DNA from: Mycoplasma anserisalpingitidis
GTDB lineage: Bacteria; Bacillota_I; Bacilli_A; Mycoplasmatales; Metamycoplasmataceae
Assembly (NCBI RefSeq): GCF_007858495.1
Contig: NZ_CP041663.1
Location: 558,001-622,000, forward strand
Length of the DNA: 64,000 bases
Direction of reading: 5' to 3'
A model generated the notes under the pieces. That model was not told where the DNA came from, did no database searches, and saw only the letters and a program-made list of their open reading frames with translations. Made by a program: the position numbers and the translations under genes. Shown here piece after piece: positions 41,043 through 51,813 of the stretch (positions are counted from its first letter, which is position 1; every line of letters begins with the position of its first letter).

Positions 41043-43799
41043 ATGAAATTTAGAAGCAAAAAGATACTTTTAACTTCAACTATATTTTTAATGGGATCTT
41101 CATCTCTACCTATTCTGTTTGTAAATTCATGCATAAAAACAGAGAAAGACAATCAAAAGGAAAGTAAAATTTTAAAATTTTATGAAGAAAAAGATATTGA
41201 TATAAATCCGTATTCATTAGATTTCTCAACAATTATGAATACAAACATAGAATCAAATAATATTTTATATTCTTCAGTTGCTCCTCAACTTTTTAGAGCA
41301 AAAACAATCTCAGCACCAACTTACAAAAAGAATTCGAGTTATGGATTGGAAAATTCAGGATTATATGCATATAAATTTGAATTAGCTGAAAAAATTATAA
41401 TTTACAAATCCGATGATGAAGTAGTTCACTTTGATAGCGATGATTATAAAATTGAACAAAAGAATAGTGGTGAAATTTATGAAAAATTAATGAGTGATAA
41501 TGACAAATCCATAAATTCTCAAAATTTCATCGATTCAATGAATAATGCAACTAAAATCGAAATCAAAATTAAAGACAATATTTACTGAGTTGACTCAAAG
41601 GGTAATAGAACCAATTATCTAGTAAATGCTGAAGACTTTTGATTTTCGTATTTAAGAAGTTATTATAACGGATTCTTCCAAAGAACTTTCACTGGTCAAA
41701 ATGGTAGTCCATCAACATCAATGAATATTGATGCTCAGAATAGAATAAGACTAAAAGATCTATCAAATAAACGTTTTGGTAGTGTGTTGTTTACAAATAA
41801 TCAACAATTTGAAATACATGGGATAAGTTCTGGTAAATTTATTGAATTTGATTCTGAATTTAACTCTATTAATTCAGTAAAAGAAAATAAACTGATTTTT
41901 GAGCAAGATCCAGATTACAAAAATGTAAAAAACTTTATGGGATTTTTTGACTTAATGTTAGTAAACTCATTGATTTTTAGTCCTGCACCAAGTCAATATA
42001 TAAAAGAATTATCAAAAAAACATAATGAGTATTTTACAAAAGATGACCAAGAAATTCCATTATATGGTTATGGTATCATAAAAAATATTGGATTATATTT
42101 TTATGGAACAAATGGCTGAGAAAACAATCTTTATGCAGGACCATACATTCCAAATTCGACTAGTTCATCTCATAACAAAATACTTTTAACTAAAAATAAA
42201 CATTATTGAGATAAACAATTTGTTGAATCAAATAAGACGATTGAACAAATCGAATTTAATTACTCTCAAAATGACTCAATTTTAAACTTTAACAAAATTA
42301 AAACTGAAAAAAACTCATTGATAAATTTTCTCTCGTTAACTCCTGAACAGCAAAATTACATAAACGTAAACTTAGATAAATTTAACTTAATTCCATATAA
42401 AAAATACAATAATACTAAGTCAGTTGGTAATAATGCTTTTAACATTACTCCGAAACCAAATGAATTGGTTAATGCTGGTTCAAAGTTTACATTAAATTCA
42501 GTTGATTACAATAGTATTGCATTCAACGATAATTATTCAAAAATAGTTTATGGTAGTTCTATAAATGAAATTCAACAAGGATTTAGAGGAAAATTCGATA
42601 GTAAAACTTCTATCTCCTCAGGAGTTTTTGACAATAAATCAATTGCTTTTCGTTCAATAATTAATGCATCATTAAATTGAACATATATTAAAGATACATT
42701 AAATGTAAATTCCCAATTATGACTAACAAATGCAGCACCAGACACAAAAATAGGTGGTAATAACCAAAGCACTTCAAAATTTAAAACTGTAAGAGATGCA
42801 AATGATATTATCAATGATTTAATTGTAATTAATGAACTTGGTGAGAAAATTAACTTAGAAAAGTCTAATTCAAACCAAATCAAAAGTTCTAATTTTGAAG
42901 TATTAAAAAATCAAATGAATTTACTTCTCAATTCACTTTTTGATAATTCAGAACTAAAACTAGATAAAAATGATAAGATAACCTGATATATTTATAATAA
43001 TCGTCTAATTAATCAAAATGAAAGAAATATGTTTGAACAAATGATTCAAACCATAAAAGGATTAGATGAAAGACTAAATCCAATTTTTGTTTATTTACCA
43101 ACTCAAATTGAAGTAAATAAAGTTTTAGGATCATACAATGGAGGAGGAAATAACTCTATTTCACAATTCATTACCTACTCATATGAAAAAAATGATTTAT
43201 CACCTTACTTAGATAAAATTACTCATGCGATTGGTTTAAGTCCATTTGCTCTTTGATATAAATTCAGCATGCTAAATGATGAAGATGTCTTGGCATTAAA
43301 CTTCCCTGCACTCACTCGTTTTAGTAAAACGATGAAAGAAAAGTTTGAGGATGGGTTCCTAAAATTAAATGAAATTTATGTAAAGGAAGACAACCAATTC
43401 AGAAAAATAGTTTGGGATGACTTAAATAAATTCAATTCTTATGAAGAAAGAAATCTTTATCTAAGAGGAATACAAAAGACTGAGGAAGAAAATAAAACTG
43501 GTTTTGTTAATGTTGGTTTTGGTGGTTTAGGATACTTATGAGATCCGATAAAAAAGATATTCAAAATTGACAACATTATTGAACAAGCCAAATTCGCTAA
43601 TTATTATTTAAAAATAACTACAAATGAAGAATTGATTCAACTTCTTAGAGAATTAAATACATTTAGATCATTCAATATTGATTTAGATAAAAATATTGAT
43701 TCAATAAACTTCTTGGATTACAAAATAGTAAATAAAGATGTTCTTTATGAAATACCTTTTAACGATGTAATTTATGTTCAAGATATTAAACTCAAATAA
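41043..43799 (+). CDS. oppA: oligopeptide-binding lipoprotein OppA-like
   Basis: A 918-residue lipoprotein with signal MKFRSKKILLTSTIFLMG and lipobox FVNSC (Cys30). The size and divergent sequence fit the large mycoplasma OppA substrate-binding proteins (the M. hominis one is P100). Typical late segments include FDLMLVNSLIFSPAPSQYI, a YGTNGWENNLYAGPYI strand and KNKHYWDKQF, matching the 'G.GPY.. . N..YW' pattern of SBP_bac_5 proteins. Many TGA Trp codons occur. The start has AAAAAGGAGGTTTTTT, the best ribosome site nearby. Its 3' end overlaps oppB by 26 bases. Confidence 0.8.
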
Positions 43800-44763
43800 A
43801 TTTAGTTTTATTGGTTTAATTCTACTAAAAATTATTTCATCATCAATCTTCTTTATAACATTCTTATCAATTATCTACTTGTTTTTTAACTTAAATTCAG
43901 TAGTACCATTAAAAGTTAAGGAGATTATCGATGATCCAAATAGAGATATAACCATCTTAAACAAGATTGTCTCTGAATATTTTTTAGATAAAAGCATCAT
44001 TTTTAGACTTATAAAATTTTGACAACGTTTTTTCACTGGAGAATTGTATGGTTTTTCATCAATTAATGAAAAAATAGGAGTTTACAGTAGTTCACTCACT
44101 CAAAACTTTAATTATTGAATTGATTCAAATAAATACACTTTTACAATTTCATTTATAAGTCTTATTTTGAGCGTTCCTATTTCTTTTATTCTTTCATTTT
44201 TAGTTGCAATAAAACGTTTTTCTTGAATTGACTATACATTAAATTCTTTTATTCTAACAATTTTAAGTATACCTATAGTAGTCTTTATACCTCTTTGTAA
44301 CATATTATTAAATTTTGTAGGAGTTGATTATAACTTCGACTATAATAATTTTTGAAAACTGATTTATCCAACTTTAAGTTTACTAACGTTTATTTGCTTT
44401 TCTTGAATTCAGATTTTAAGACCTATAATGATTGAGATAACTCAATCAAACTCATATAATTTTCTTAGACAAATGGGTTTCTCACAAACAAAAATGTTCT
44501 TATATTTATTTATACCTAGATCTATTAATAAAGCTTTAACAGCATTACCGTTTTATTTAATAAGTGTTTTTTTCTATGGTATTTATCTTGAAACTTTTTA
44601 TAATTTTCCGGGTACAATAAATCATTTTTATGGTGTTATAAGTAATTATGAAACTGATTCAGCTTGTTATTTTTTATCGATCATAATTATTGTGTTTATG
44701 TTTGCCACAGTGATTACTCAAAGTTTAAATGTAGTACTTAAAAATAGGTGGAATAATGAATAA
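43774..44763 (+). CDS. oppB: oligopeptide ABC transporter permease OppB-like
   Basis: A 329-residue membrane subunit. An N-terminal helix (IGLILLKIISSSIFFITFLSI) is followed by a roughly 100-residue loop with GELYGFSSINEKIGVYSSS, then five helices. The cytoplasmic coupling loop TQSNSYNFLRQMGFSQTKMF, continuing LYLFIPRSI, is a degenerate EAA motif of peptide/nickel permeases. It overlaps oppA upstream and oppC downstream, so the set is one operon. The conserved Arg-Ala start of the coupling loop is weak, as expected for a diverged mollicute transporter. Confidence 0.82.
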
Positions 44764-45808
44764 AAGTTTCTTTAATTTTTCTCAAAAAGAACAACATTTT
44801 GTTGTTCCAATCCATAAGAATAGTAATTTTTTAAGAAAATTATTATCAAATAAATTATTTATTTGATTAATGGCATTTACAATAATTATTCTAATAATTT
44901 CATTAATATCATTTATTTTTAACGGAGGAGTAATTCCACTATTAAAAGAATTAGGAATTGAAAAGAATATTAAACCAATTTTTTTAAGAAAAAACAATTT
45001 AATAGAAACAATTTATAATCCGGAAGTTAATGAAAAAATCAAACTTTTGGTCTCTTTTTTAGAAAAAAATAATATTGATTACAGTATCGATTACACTAAA
45101 TTGGTACCTAAATTATCTTTTAATATTTTAGATATTCTAAACACAAAAGAGCGTTTTGAACTATTATTAGGTACAAATAATTTGGGCGAATCAGTTTTAA
45201 TAAGCACAATGAATAAGTTTACTCATTCAGTGCTTATTACAATGTCTATATTTATAGCTGAACTTCTTATTGCTTTACCAATAGGTTCGTTTATCTCACT
45301 AAATAGAAGGAATTTTACAATTTGTAACGCTGTTTTTAGTTACTTCATTATGGTTCCTGACTTAGTTATTCTAATGTTGTTATTAGTTGTTGTAAAAAAC
45401 TTTTTTGTGTTGCTAACAATATTGCTTATAACTGGTATTTTTAGATTGATATATTGAACAATGCAATATTGCTCTGCTGAAATACAGAAGGAATATATGA
45501 TTATCTTAATCAATTCAAACCTATCTAAAACTGCATTGGTTTATAAACACTTGATACCTAAAGTAATATCGAAAATTCTTATTTTATTCTCTGCTAGAGT
45601 GGGTTACATGATTGGATTAATAAGTACAATAAACATAATTGGATTTCCAATTGAATGAAATGTGTTAAACAATGTAAAGGAAAATTGAAAATATTTAAAT
45701 GACAACATTTGACAAATATTATTTCCAATAATTCATTTGACAATATTTTTACTATCTTTCAGATTAGTAATAGTTTCTCTAGCAAGAACAATCGATACTA
45801 TAAAATAG
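44756..45808 (+). CDS. oppC: oligopeptide ABC transporter permease OppC-like
   Basis: A 350-residue membrane subunit. An N-terminal helix (LMAFTIIILIISLISFIF) and a hydrophilic stretch of about 110 residues with LLGTNNLGESVLISTM (the 'GTD.LGRDV.SR' segment of OppC) come first. Four to five helices follow, with the coupling loop SAEIQKEYMIILINSNLSKT, continuing ALVYKHLIPKV. It begins inside the oppB stop and is followed after 7 bases by a hydrolase gene. Neither ATPase subunit (oppD, oppF) follows here. Confidence 0.82.
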
Positions 45809-45815
45809 GAGAATT

Positions 45816-46614
45816 ATGAAAAAATTTAATTTTAATGGATATTTACTTGAATACTTTGAATTATTCAATAATAAAGACAAAAACTTAATATTTATTCATG
45901 GTTTTGGATCTAATATAGAATTTTTTAGTAAATTAATTACTAAACTTAGTTCTAATTATAATATTTATGGATTGAATATGCCTGCTCATGGTGATTCGGA
46001 ATATTCTGAAAACTTAATGAATTTTAAAATGTTTTGTGAAATTTTTAGACAGTTCATGAACTTCTTGGACTTAGATAATATTACGCTAATTGGCCACTCC
46101 CTTGGTGGAGGCATTGCTGCCGCTAATTTAAATAATTCTTATAAAATCAAAAAATGTGTCTTAATTGGTCCGATGAATCCAACAAGTTTATCCAGAGTTA
46201 ATGAATTTAACGAGTGTTTCTTCCCTAGAACAGTTAATGAATGAGAAAAACTAATAAAGCTTTGTTATTACAATCCCGAAATAATAATTCAAAATCCAGA
46301 AATTAGAAAAAGAACTGAAGCGTACTTAAAAGACTATTCAGTTGAACTTGACTATATTTATCAACTAGGTAAAGATCTTCCTTCAAGTACAAACATGGAA
46401 ATAATTGATATTGGTTTAAAAAACTTTAATGGTGAAATAGGATTATTTTTTGGAGATCATGATGGAATAATCGATTTAAAAAAAATCACTTCTTATTATA
46501 GAAGTGTTTCAAAAAATTTGAATGTTTATGAAATCAAAAAATCCAGGACATTCTATTTGACTTGAAAATTGAGAGGATTTCATAACAAATCTTACAAGTT
46601 TTCTAGAAAAATAA
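45816..46614 (+). pseudogene. alpha/beta hydrolase, frameshifted near the C-terminus
   Basis: A cytosolic alpha/beta-hydrolase. The oxyanion segment FIHGFGSN, the nucleophile elbow GHSLGGG (Ser at about 94) and the acid region FFGDHDGII are intact, with one TGA Trp. At the A6 run 46536-46541 the frame slips. Reading five A restores a normal ending with the catalytic His in PGHSIWLENWEDFITNL, stopping at 46612-46614. With six A the protein loses that His and ends in an unrelated tail at 46656-46658. It may be a true mutation, a slippage switch or a sequencing error. It is the last gene of the opp operon and would have about 265 residues when repaired. Confidence 0.8.
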
Positions 46615-47835
46615 TTATAAACTGGTGTTTACATAAATGTAACCATCAGTTTTTTTAATGTCAATAACTGTAATTAAGATGTTTTTGTCATATTGTCTAA
46701 TTAAACTGATTAAGTCGGCAGCATCAATATACATACAATTTGTGAAAATCATAAATTGCTCTTGTTTTGAGTAGCTTCCAATCACTTTTGACACACTGAA
46801 AGAAAATCTACTGCTACTGTTTTCGTGGATAGCATTCAACAACTGTTCATATTCTTTAGCAAAAATTTGGACTTGAACTGTTTTATATCTTGGGAAAATT
46901 AAGTTAATTGCAACTTGGAAAATAGCCATCATTCCAAGACCAGCTAAGAAGTTAGGACTAAATAAAACATCTAAAGCTAAAGTGTTTTCTTGAACTTGAG
47001 TCGTATCAATTTTTTCAGTGTTTAACGCTATAATAGCCGGTATAAAGTTTCCGATTAAATTTGCAAATATAAGAGAAATAACATTAAGAATAGTTAATAC
47101 TTGACCTAAATCTTTATGTTTTTTCTTAGCAATCATTGTACCAAGAATATCAAATCCTCCAGAACAAGATTCTAAAATGAATAATGCACCAGTGAATACG
47201 CCATTTAAAGTTCCTCAAGCCAAACCATATAAAATAATTGAAACTTGTTTAGTTGCATCTGAAGACGAATTTCACAAGGTCATATATATAGTATATTCAG
47301 TAAATCCAGCTGGTGAACCTTTGTTAAGGTTAGCGAAAATAAACACATCTTCAACATTTGGAATAAATCCAATTATTAGTCCCACAAGAGTTTGTACAAA
47401 TAAAAATAAGATTGTAAAATAGAAGAATCTTTTTGATAAATATTTATAACTAAGCAATAATAGAGGTATATTTAATATAAAATATAACACTCAGAAAATC
47501 AAGTTATATCAAAAATAAGAAACTTCCTGTGAGTAGCCATTGTATCTCAAAAGGAATTGACTAAGTCTTCCGATTGATTGACCTATAGCACTAAGACCTA
47601 ATTCATACAATCCAGTGTTTTGGACAAGGAAAACTAGGCAAGCTCCATACAAAATTCCTATAAATACAATTAACAAAATTTGTTTGAAATTACTCTTGTT
47701 GTTATATAACTGAGAAAAGTACAGAACAGAACTTTGAACTTTTACTCTTTGATATGCGTTTTTCTTTTTAATTTTTACTTCTTGGGTTGTTTCTTTTTTA
47801 GTTTTATTATTTAAAATTTCATTATCTTTTTTCAT
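46615..47835 (-). CDS. YitT-family membrane protein with DUF2179 domain
   Basis: A 406-residue protein. A basic cytoplasmic N-terminus of about 55 residues (with KKETTQEVKIKKKNAYQRVK) is followed by five or six helices including LIVFIGILYGACLVFLVQN and FTGALFILESCSGGFDILGT. A C-terminal soluble domain of about 90 residues contains FMIFTNCMYIDAADLISLIR and a closing IDIKKTDGYIYV, the DUF2179 pattern. The YitT family is of unknown function. Several TGA Trp codons. Its stop is adjacent to the hydrolase end, so the two genes are convergent. Confidence 0.88.
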
Positions 47836-47861
47836 GTTTTAAATTATATAATAAAATGCTT

Positions 47862-48779
47862 TTACTTCTTTATTTTAAGTAAAATAAATAACAAAGTTCT
47901 CTTAATTCTACTGCTTGTGTAACGCTTTGAAACACATTTTTGAACAAATGAATCGTAATCAGTGATATCGATGTGTTTTTTAAATAAATTTTCAATTCCT
48001 TCATCAACCATTTTATATTTTCTTAGTTTTTTAGGACTTGAATTTCTTATAATTTTTTGTAATTTTGGGTAAGAATCTTGAATTCTTTTTTTACTAAATC
48101 ATTTTTTTGGAACTGGAGTGAATTTAGAAAAATCTTCACCATTAAAAAACATCTCTCTAATTTTTGTTGCACTTGCAAAAGAATCACTAACTTCTAATGA
48201 ATGATAATTAACAGTACGTTCATGAGTTAAAGGAATAATATTCAAATTATTAAAAATAATTGTTTTTACATATTCATTAGCTAAAATATCATTAGGAAGT
48301 TCGATATTTCTACCGGATAATTCTTGTAATGCTAAATTTGTTGCTTTGGGAAATGAATTTCCTTTTTCTTTTAAATATTTTTTAACTAAAAAATTATATT
48401 TGTCTGAATTATTTTTGATTAAATTAGCACATTCGATAAAAATATCTATATTATTACTTTCACAACCAAAAACTAAATAATTTATTTTTTTTTTATTTAA
48501 CTTAAATATTGCTTGCTGTGCAAAAATATGTGCAGCTTGAGAAGTATCCATCACATTCAACGGAATTACTTTTGATACACCATAACTTTTAGCCATTTTC
48601 TTTCTTTTTCTATAAGAAAGGATTGCTAATTCGCCTCTTTGAGTATATTTTTTACTTAAAGCAACAATAATTTGTGAATTTGGAAATTGTTTTTTTATTC
48701 AATTTATTTGAAATATATGACCATTGTGAAACGGATTATATTCCGCGATTATTCCAACTTTGATTTTATTATTAAACAT
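47862..48779 (-). CDS. tmcAL: tRNA(Met) cytidine acetate ligase-like nucleotidyltransferase
   Basis: A 305-residue HIGH-superfamily nucleotidyltransferase. It begins with KVGIIAEYNPFHNGH, the TmcAL (YlbM) signature with its HxGH motif, and carries MDTSQAAHIFAQQA, FGCESNNID and SASKIREM-like SATKIREMF. By family it uses acetate and ATP to acetylate C34 of elongator tRNA-Met. It is somewhat shorter than the Bacillus protein. The start at 48777-48779 lies only 22 bases from the divergent glycosyltransferase start, inside a shared palindromic promoter. Confidence 0.85.
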
Positions 48780-48786
48780 ATTATTA

Positions 48787-48801
48787 TTGTATAATACAAT
48801 T
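48787..48801. promoter_or_regulatory. palindromic divergent promoter between tmcAL and the glycosyltransferase
   Basis: ATTGTAT-A-ATACAAT, a 15-base palindrome filling most of the 22-base gap. On the plus strand TATAAT (48790-48795) ends six bases before the ATG at 48802. Confidence 0.65.
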
Positions 48802-49854
48802 ATGATAAAAAAAGATAAATTTAAGTCATCTTTTCAACCATTAATAAGTATTTTAATACCAACTTATAATATTACTAAATATTTTGATGATACTTTAAAA
48901 TCTATAAATAATCAAACGTACAAGAACATAGAAGTTATTATTAGTGATGATAATTCAAAAGATTTCTTTTACAATAAATTAGTTAAAAAGGCTGAAAAAT
49001 ATCCTGACTTGAATATAAAGATTTATCATCAAGAAGAGAATAAAGGTGTTGCTTTTGCAAGAGATTTTTTAGTTGAAAAGGCAAGCGGAGAATATATATT
49101 TTTTCTTGATGATGATGACCGTTTATATTCAAGAAACACTCTTTTAAATATTATAAAATACTTAAAGCCAGACACAGAAATATATTCTGGCAATTTTGTA
49201 TTTGCTTTTGATGCAATACCTTATAATCCTCATAAGAGTAATTATGTCAATTATTCGATTTACAATTCATCAAGAGCGTTAAATAACTCTGTAGATTACT
49301 ACTTAAAAAAAATTACTTTTACTTGAGGTAATTTATTTAAAAAGGATTTTTTGATAAAAAACAACATTAAATTCAATGATTCTGGACTTAGAATTTTTGA
49401 AGATATAGCATCGCTTGGAAAAATCTACTTCTTATGTTCAAAATTTCAATATACAAATAAACCAACTGTGAGATATTTAAGAAGAAGAAATAGTTTATCA
49501 AATCTTAATATTGAAAAATTTAATGAAAAAATGCTATTTCTAGAGCAAGCTTATAGAATTAGCATTAATCAAATTAATGAGATATTAAAAAAACAAGATA
49601 ATCCTAATTCAGAGGAAATAATAAATAAATTACACAATGCAAAATTTATAGAATTTCTTAATTTAATTACTCAGCATTATCTTAAAAGCAGAAAAATAAA
49701 AAGAAATAGAGAAATTATTGATAAATACATTTCGAATAATATTTTAAGAATAAAAAACGAAATTTTTCAATATGCAAAACTTAAGTTTTTTGCTAAAAAT
49801 ATGTATTATTTGCCTATTTTTAATAAAATTAAGAAAACTCTTAATGAGAAATAA
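48802..49854 (+). CDS. family 2 glycosyltransferase
   Basis: A 350-residue GT-A fold enzyme. The nucleotide-sugar domain shows ISILIPTYN, NQTYKNIEVIISDDNSKD, GVAFARDFLVEKASGEYIFF and the metal motif LDDDD (about 110). A later IFEDIASLGKIYF contains the ED pair seen at the catalytic base. The C-terminal half is helical and basic, without clear membrane spans. It probably glycosylates a membrane lipid or surface protein; the acceptor is unknown. I use the ATG at 48802, since upstream starts would overlap the -10 box. Confidence 0.88.
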
Positions 49855-49972
49855 AAACTTTTTTATATCTACAAAAAAATAAGCAATTATATTTAATTTT
49901 TGCTTTTATATTTTAAAAAAGTATATATAATTGTAATGCTAATTATTAGAACCACTTGAATAAGGAGGAAAA

Positions 49973-50164
49973 ATGGCTATTGTACCAAAACGTAAAACAT
50001 CTAAACAACGTAAACACAAGAGAAGAACCCACGATGCGCTAACAACACCTAACCTTGTTGCATGCTCAAATTGTACTCAATTGATCGAACAACACTGTGT
50101 ATGCAGATTCTGTGGTTTCTACAAAGGAAAAAAAGTTGAAGGTTTTACACCAATCAACAATTAA
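49973..50164 (+). CDS. rpmF: 50S ribosomal protein L32
   Basis: A 63-residue L32: MAIVPKRKTSKQRKHKRRTH start, then a zinc-ribbon with CSNC and CRFCG. The ribosome site is AAGGAGGAAAA. Monocistronic with a terminator. Confidence 0.97.
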   Translation: MAIVPKRKTSKQRKHKRRTHDALTTPNLVACSNCTQLIEQHCVCRFCGFYKGKKVEGFTPINN

Positions 50165-50177
50165 TTATATTAATAAT

Positions 50178-50199
50178 GCACCTCTTTGGTGCTTTTTTT
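50178..50199 (+). terminator. rpmF terminator
   Basis: GCACC (50178-50182), loop TCTTT, GGTGC (50188-50192), then T7. Confidence 0.85.
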
Positions 50200-50254
50200 G
50201 TCCACTTTTTGTTTACATTCAAATTAACTAGCATATTAGTTTGGAGGTTAATAT

Positions 50255-50860
50255 ATGATACTTTATAAAATTGGTGAAATAATGCATATAAATGCACAAA
50301 ATATAATATTCGAATCTAAAGGTGATGGATATTCGCTAATAGTACCTAATTCTGCACGTTTTAGTGCCAATCAAAAAGTTAAATTATTCATATACGAATA
50401 TAAAAGTGATTATAGTGCTCAAACTTATGCTTTTAAAGACTATATGGAAAGGGTTCTATTTGTTGATTTAATATCATTAACCGGTATTGGACCTAGAATT
50501 GCAATGAATTTACTGGACAATGATTGAGAAAAAATAGCGAATTACATAGCTCTTTCTGATGTTGAATCACTTAGTAAAATTCCTTATGTTCAAGATAAGC
50601 AAGCTAAACTAATAGTGGTAAATTTACAAAACAAATGAAACAAAATTTTACTTAAAAATAAAGATATTACCAAAAACACAAATGAAATATCTAATATAAA
50701 TGACGTAGTGTCCTCATTAAAGATCATGGGATTTAAAGAAAAACAAATAAATGAAGCTATAAGCAAAATAGAAAATAAAGGTGATGTTGAAGAAATGATT
50801 CAGAAAAGTATAGAATTCATTTCAAAACAAATGAATGAAAGTAGAATTACAACCAAGTAG
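50255..50860 (+). CDS. ruvA: Holliday junction DNA helicase subunit RuvA
   Basis: A 201-residue junction-binding protein. It has an N-terminal OB-fold (residues 1-60), helix-hairpin-helix segments including LISLTGIGPRIAMNLL (about 74-89) and the second hairpin SLSKIPYVQDKQAKLIVVNL, and a C-terminal domain (VVSSLKIMGFKEKQINEAI) that contacts RuvB. The start follows TTGGAGGTTAAT. It overlaps ruvB by 26 bases, so the two are translated together. No ruvC is present here. Confidence 0.94.
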
Positions 50861-51782
50861 TTTTGATGAATTTATTGGTCAAAGCAATGTAAAGAATACT
50901 ATCAAAACTATGATTGATAGTTCATTAAGACAAGGGATTAATCTTGACCACATGTTATTCCATGGAATACCTGGTACTGGCAAAACTTCTTTAGCAGGTA
51001 TAATTGCAAATGAGTTGAATAGACAGATACACTATGTTCAAGCTTCAAATTTAGAGAAAAAATCAGATTTAATAACTATTTTGACTTGCTTGAATGAAGG
51101 TGATATTTTATTTATAGATGAAATCCATTCGTTAAATTCAATAATTGAGGAATCGTTGTATAATGCAATGGAATATTTTGTTTTTGACTTAATAATTGGT
51201 GTTGATGCGAGTGCAAGAACTATGAGAATGAATTTGAAAAAATTTACTTTAATTGGTGCTACAACAAAATTCAATATGATTTCAAAACCATTCAAAGAAC
51301 GTTTTGGTTATATCGCTCGTTTTAATAATTACACTAAAAAAGAACTTTGTAAAATTATAAGAAATAGCGCAGACAAATTACAAATAAAAATAAAAGATGA
51401 AGAAATATTACAAATTTCTTCCTTTTCCAACTTTACCCCCAGAATTGCTAACAACTTACTCAAAAGATGTAATGATTTTAGAATTTCTCTTAATAAAGAT
51501 ATAATTGACCAAGAAACGGTAAAAATTACTTTCTATAATTTAGATCTTTATAAATTAGGACTAGGAAAAGAACATGTTGATTATCTTAAAATGCTTAGAG
51601 AAAATTTTAACGATAAGTGAGTTTCGCTTGATACCATTGCGAATTTGATGAGTATACCTAAAGAAAATATTTTAATTAATATTGAGCCACTTTTATTAAT
51701 GCATGGACTATTGATTAAGAGCTCCAGAGGTAGAAAAATTAGTTCATATGGTATTGATTATTTACTAGATTTAAAAAAATAA
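50835..51782 (+). CDS. ruvB: Holliday junction DNA helicase RuvB
   Basis: A 315-residue AAA+ branch-migration motor. LQPSSFDEFIGQSNVKN, Walker A HGIPGTGKTS (43-52), Walker B DILFIDEIHSL, sensor 1 TLIGATT, the arginine-finger segment FKERFG and the winged-helix end (LLLMHGLLIKSSRGRKIS) are all present. Slightly shorter than the family norm. TGA Trp at the winged-helix junction. With RuvA it drives recombination, relevant to repeat-containing surface genes nearby. Confidence 0.96.
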
Positions 51783-51783
51783 A

Positions 51784-51807
51784 AAATGCCCGTTAAATAG
51801 GGCATTT
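51784..51807. terminator. bidirectional terminator between ruvB and fusA
   Basis: AAATGCCC (51784-51791), loop of eight, GGGCATTT (51800-51807). T-rich on the plus side, with an A run giving T on the minus side. Confidence 0.8.
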
Positions 51808-51813
51808 CTATTA

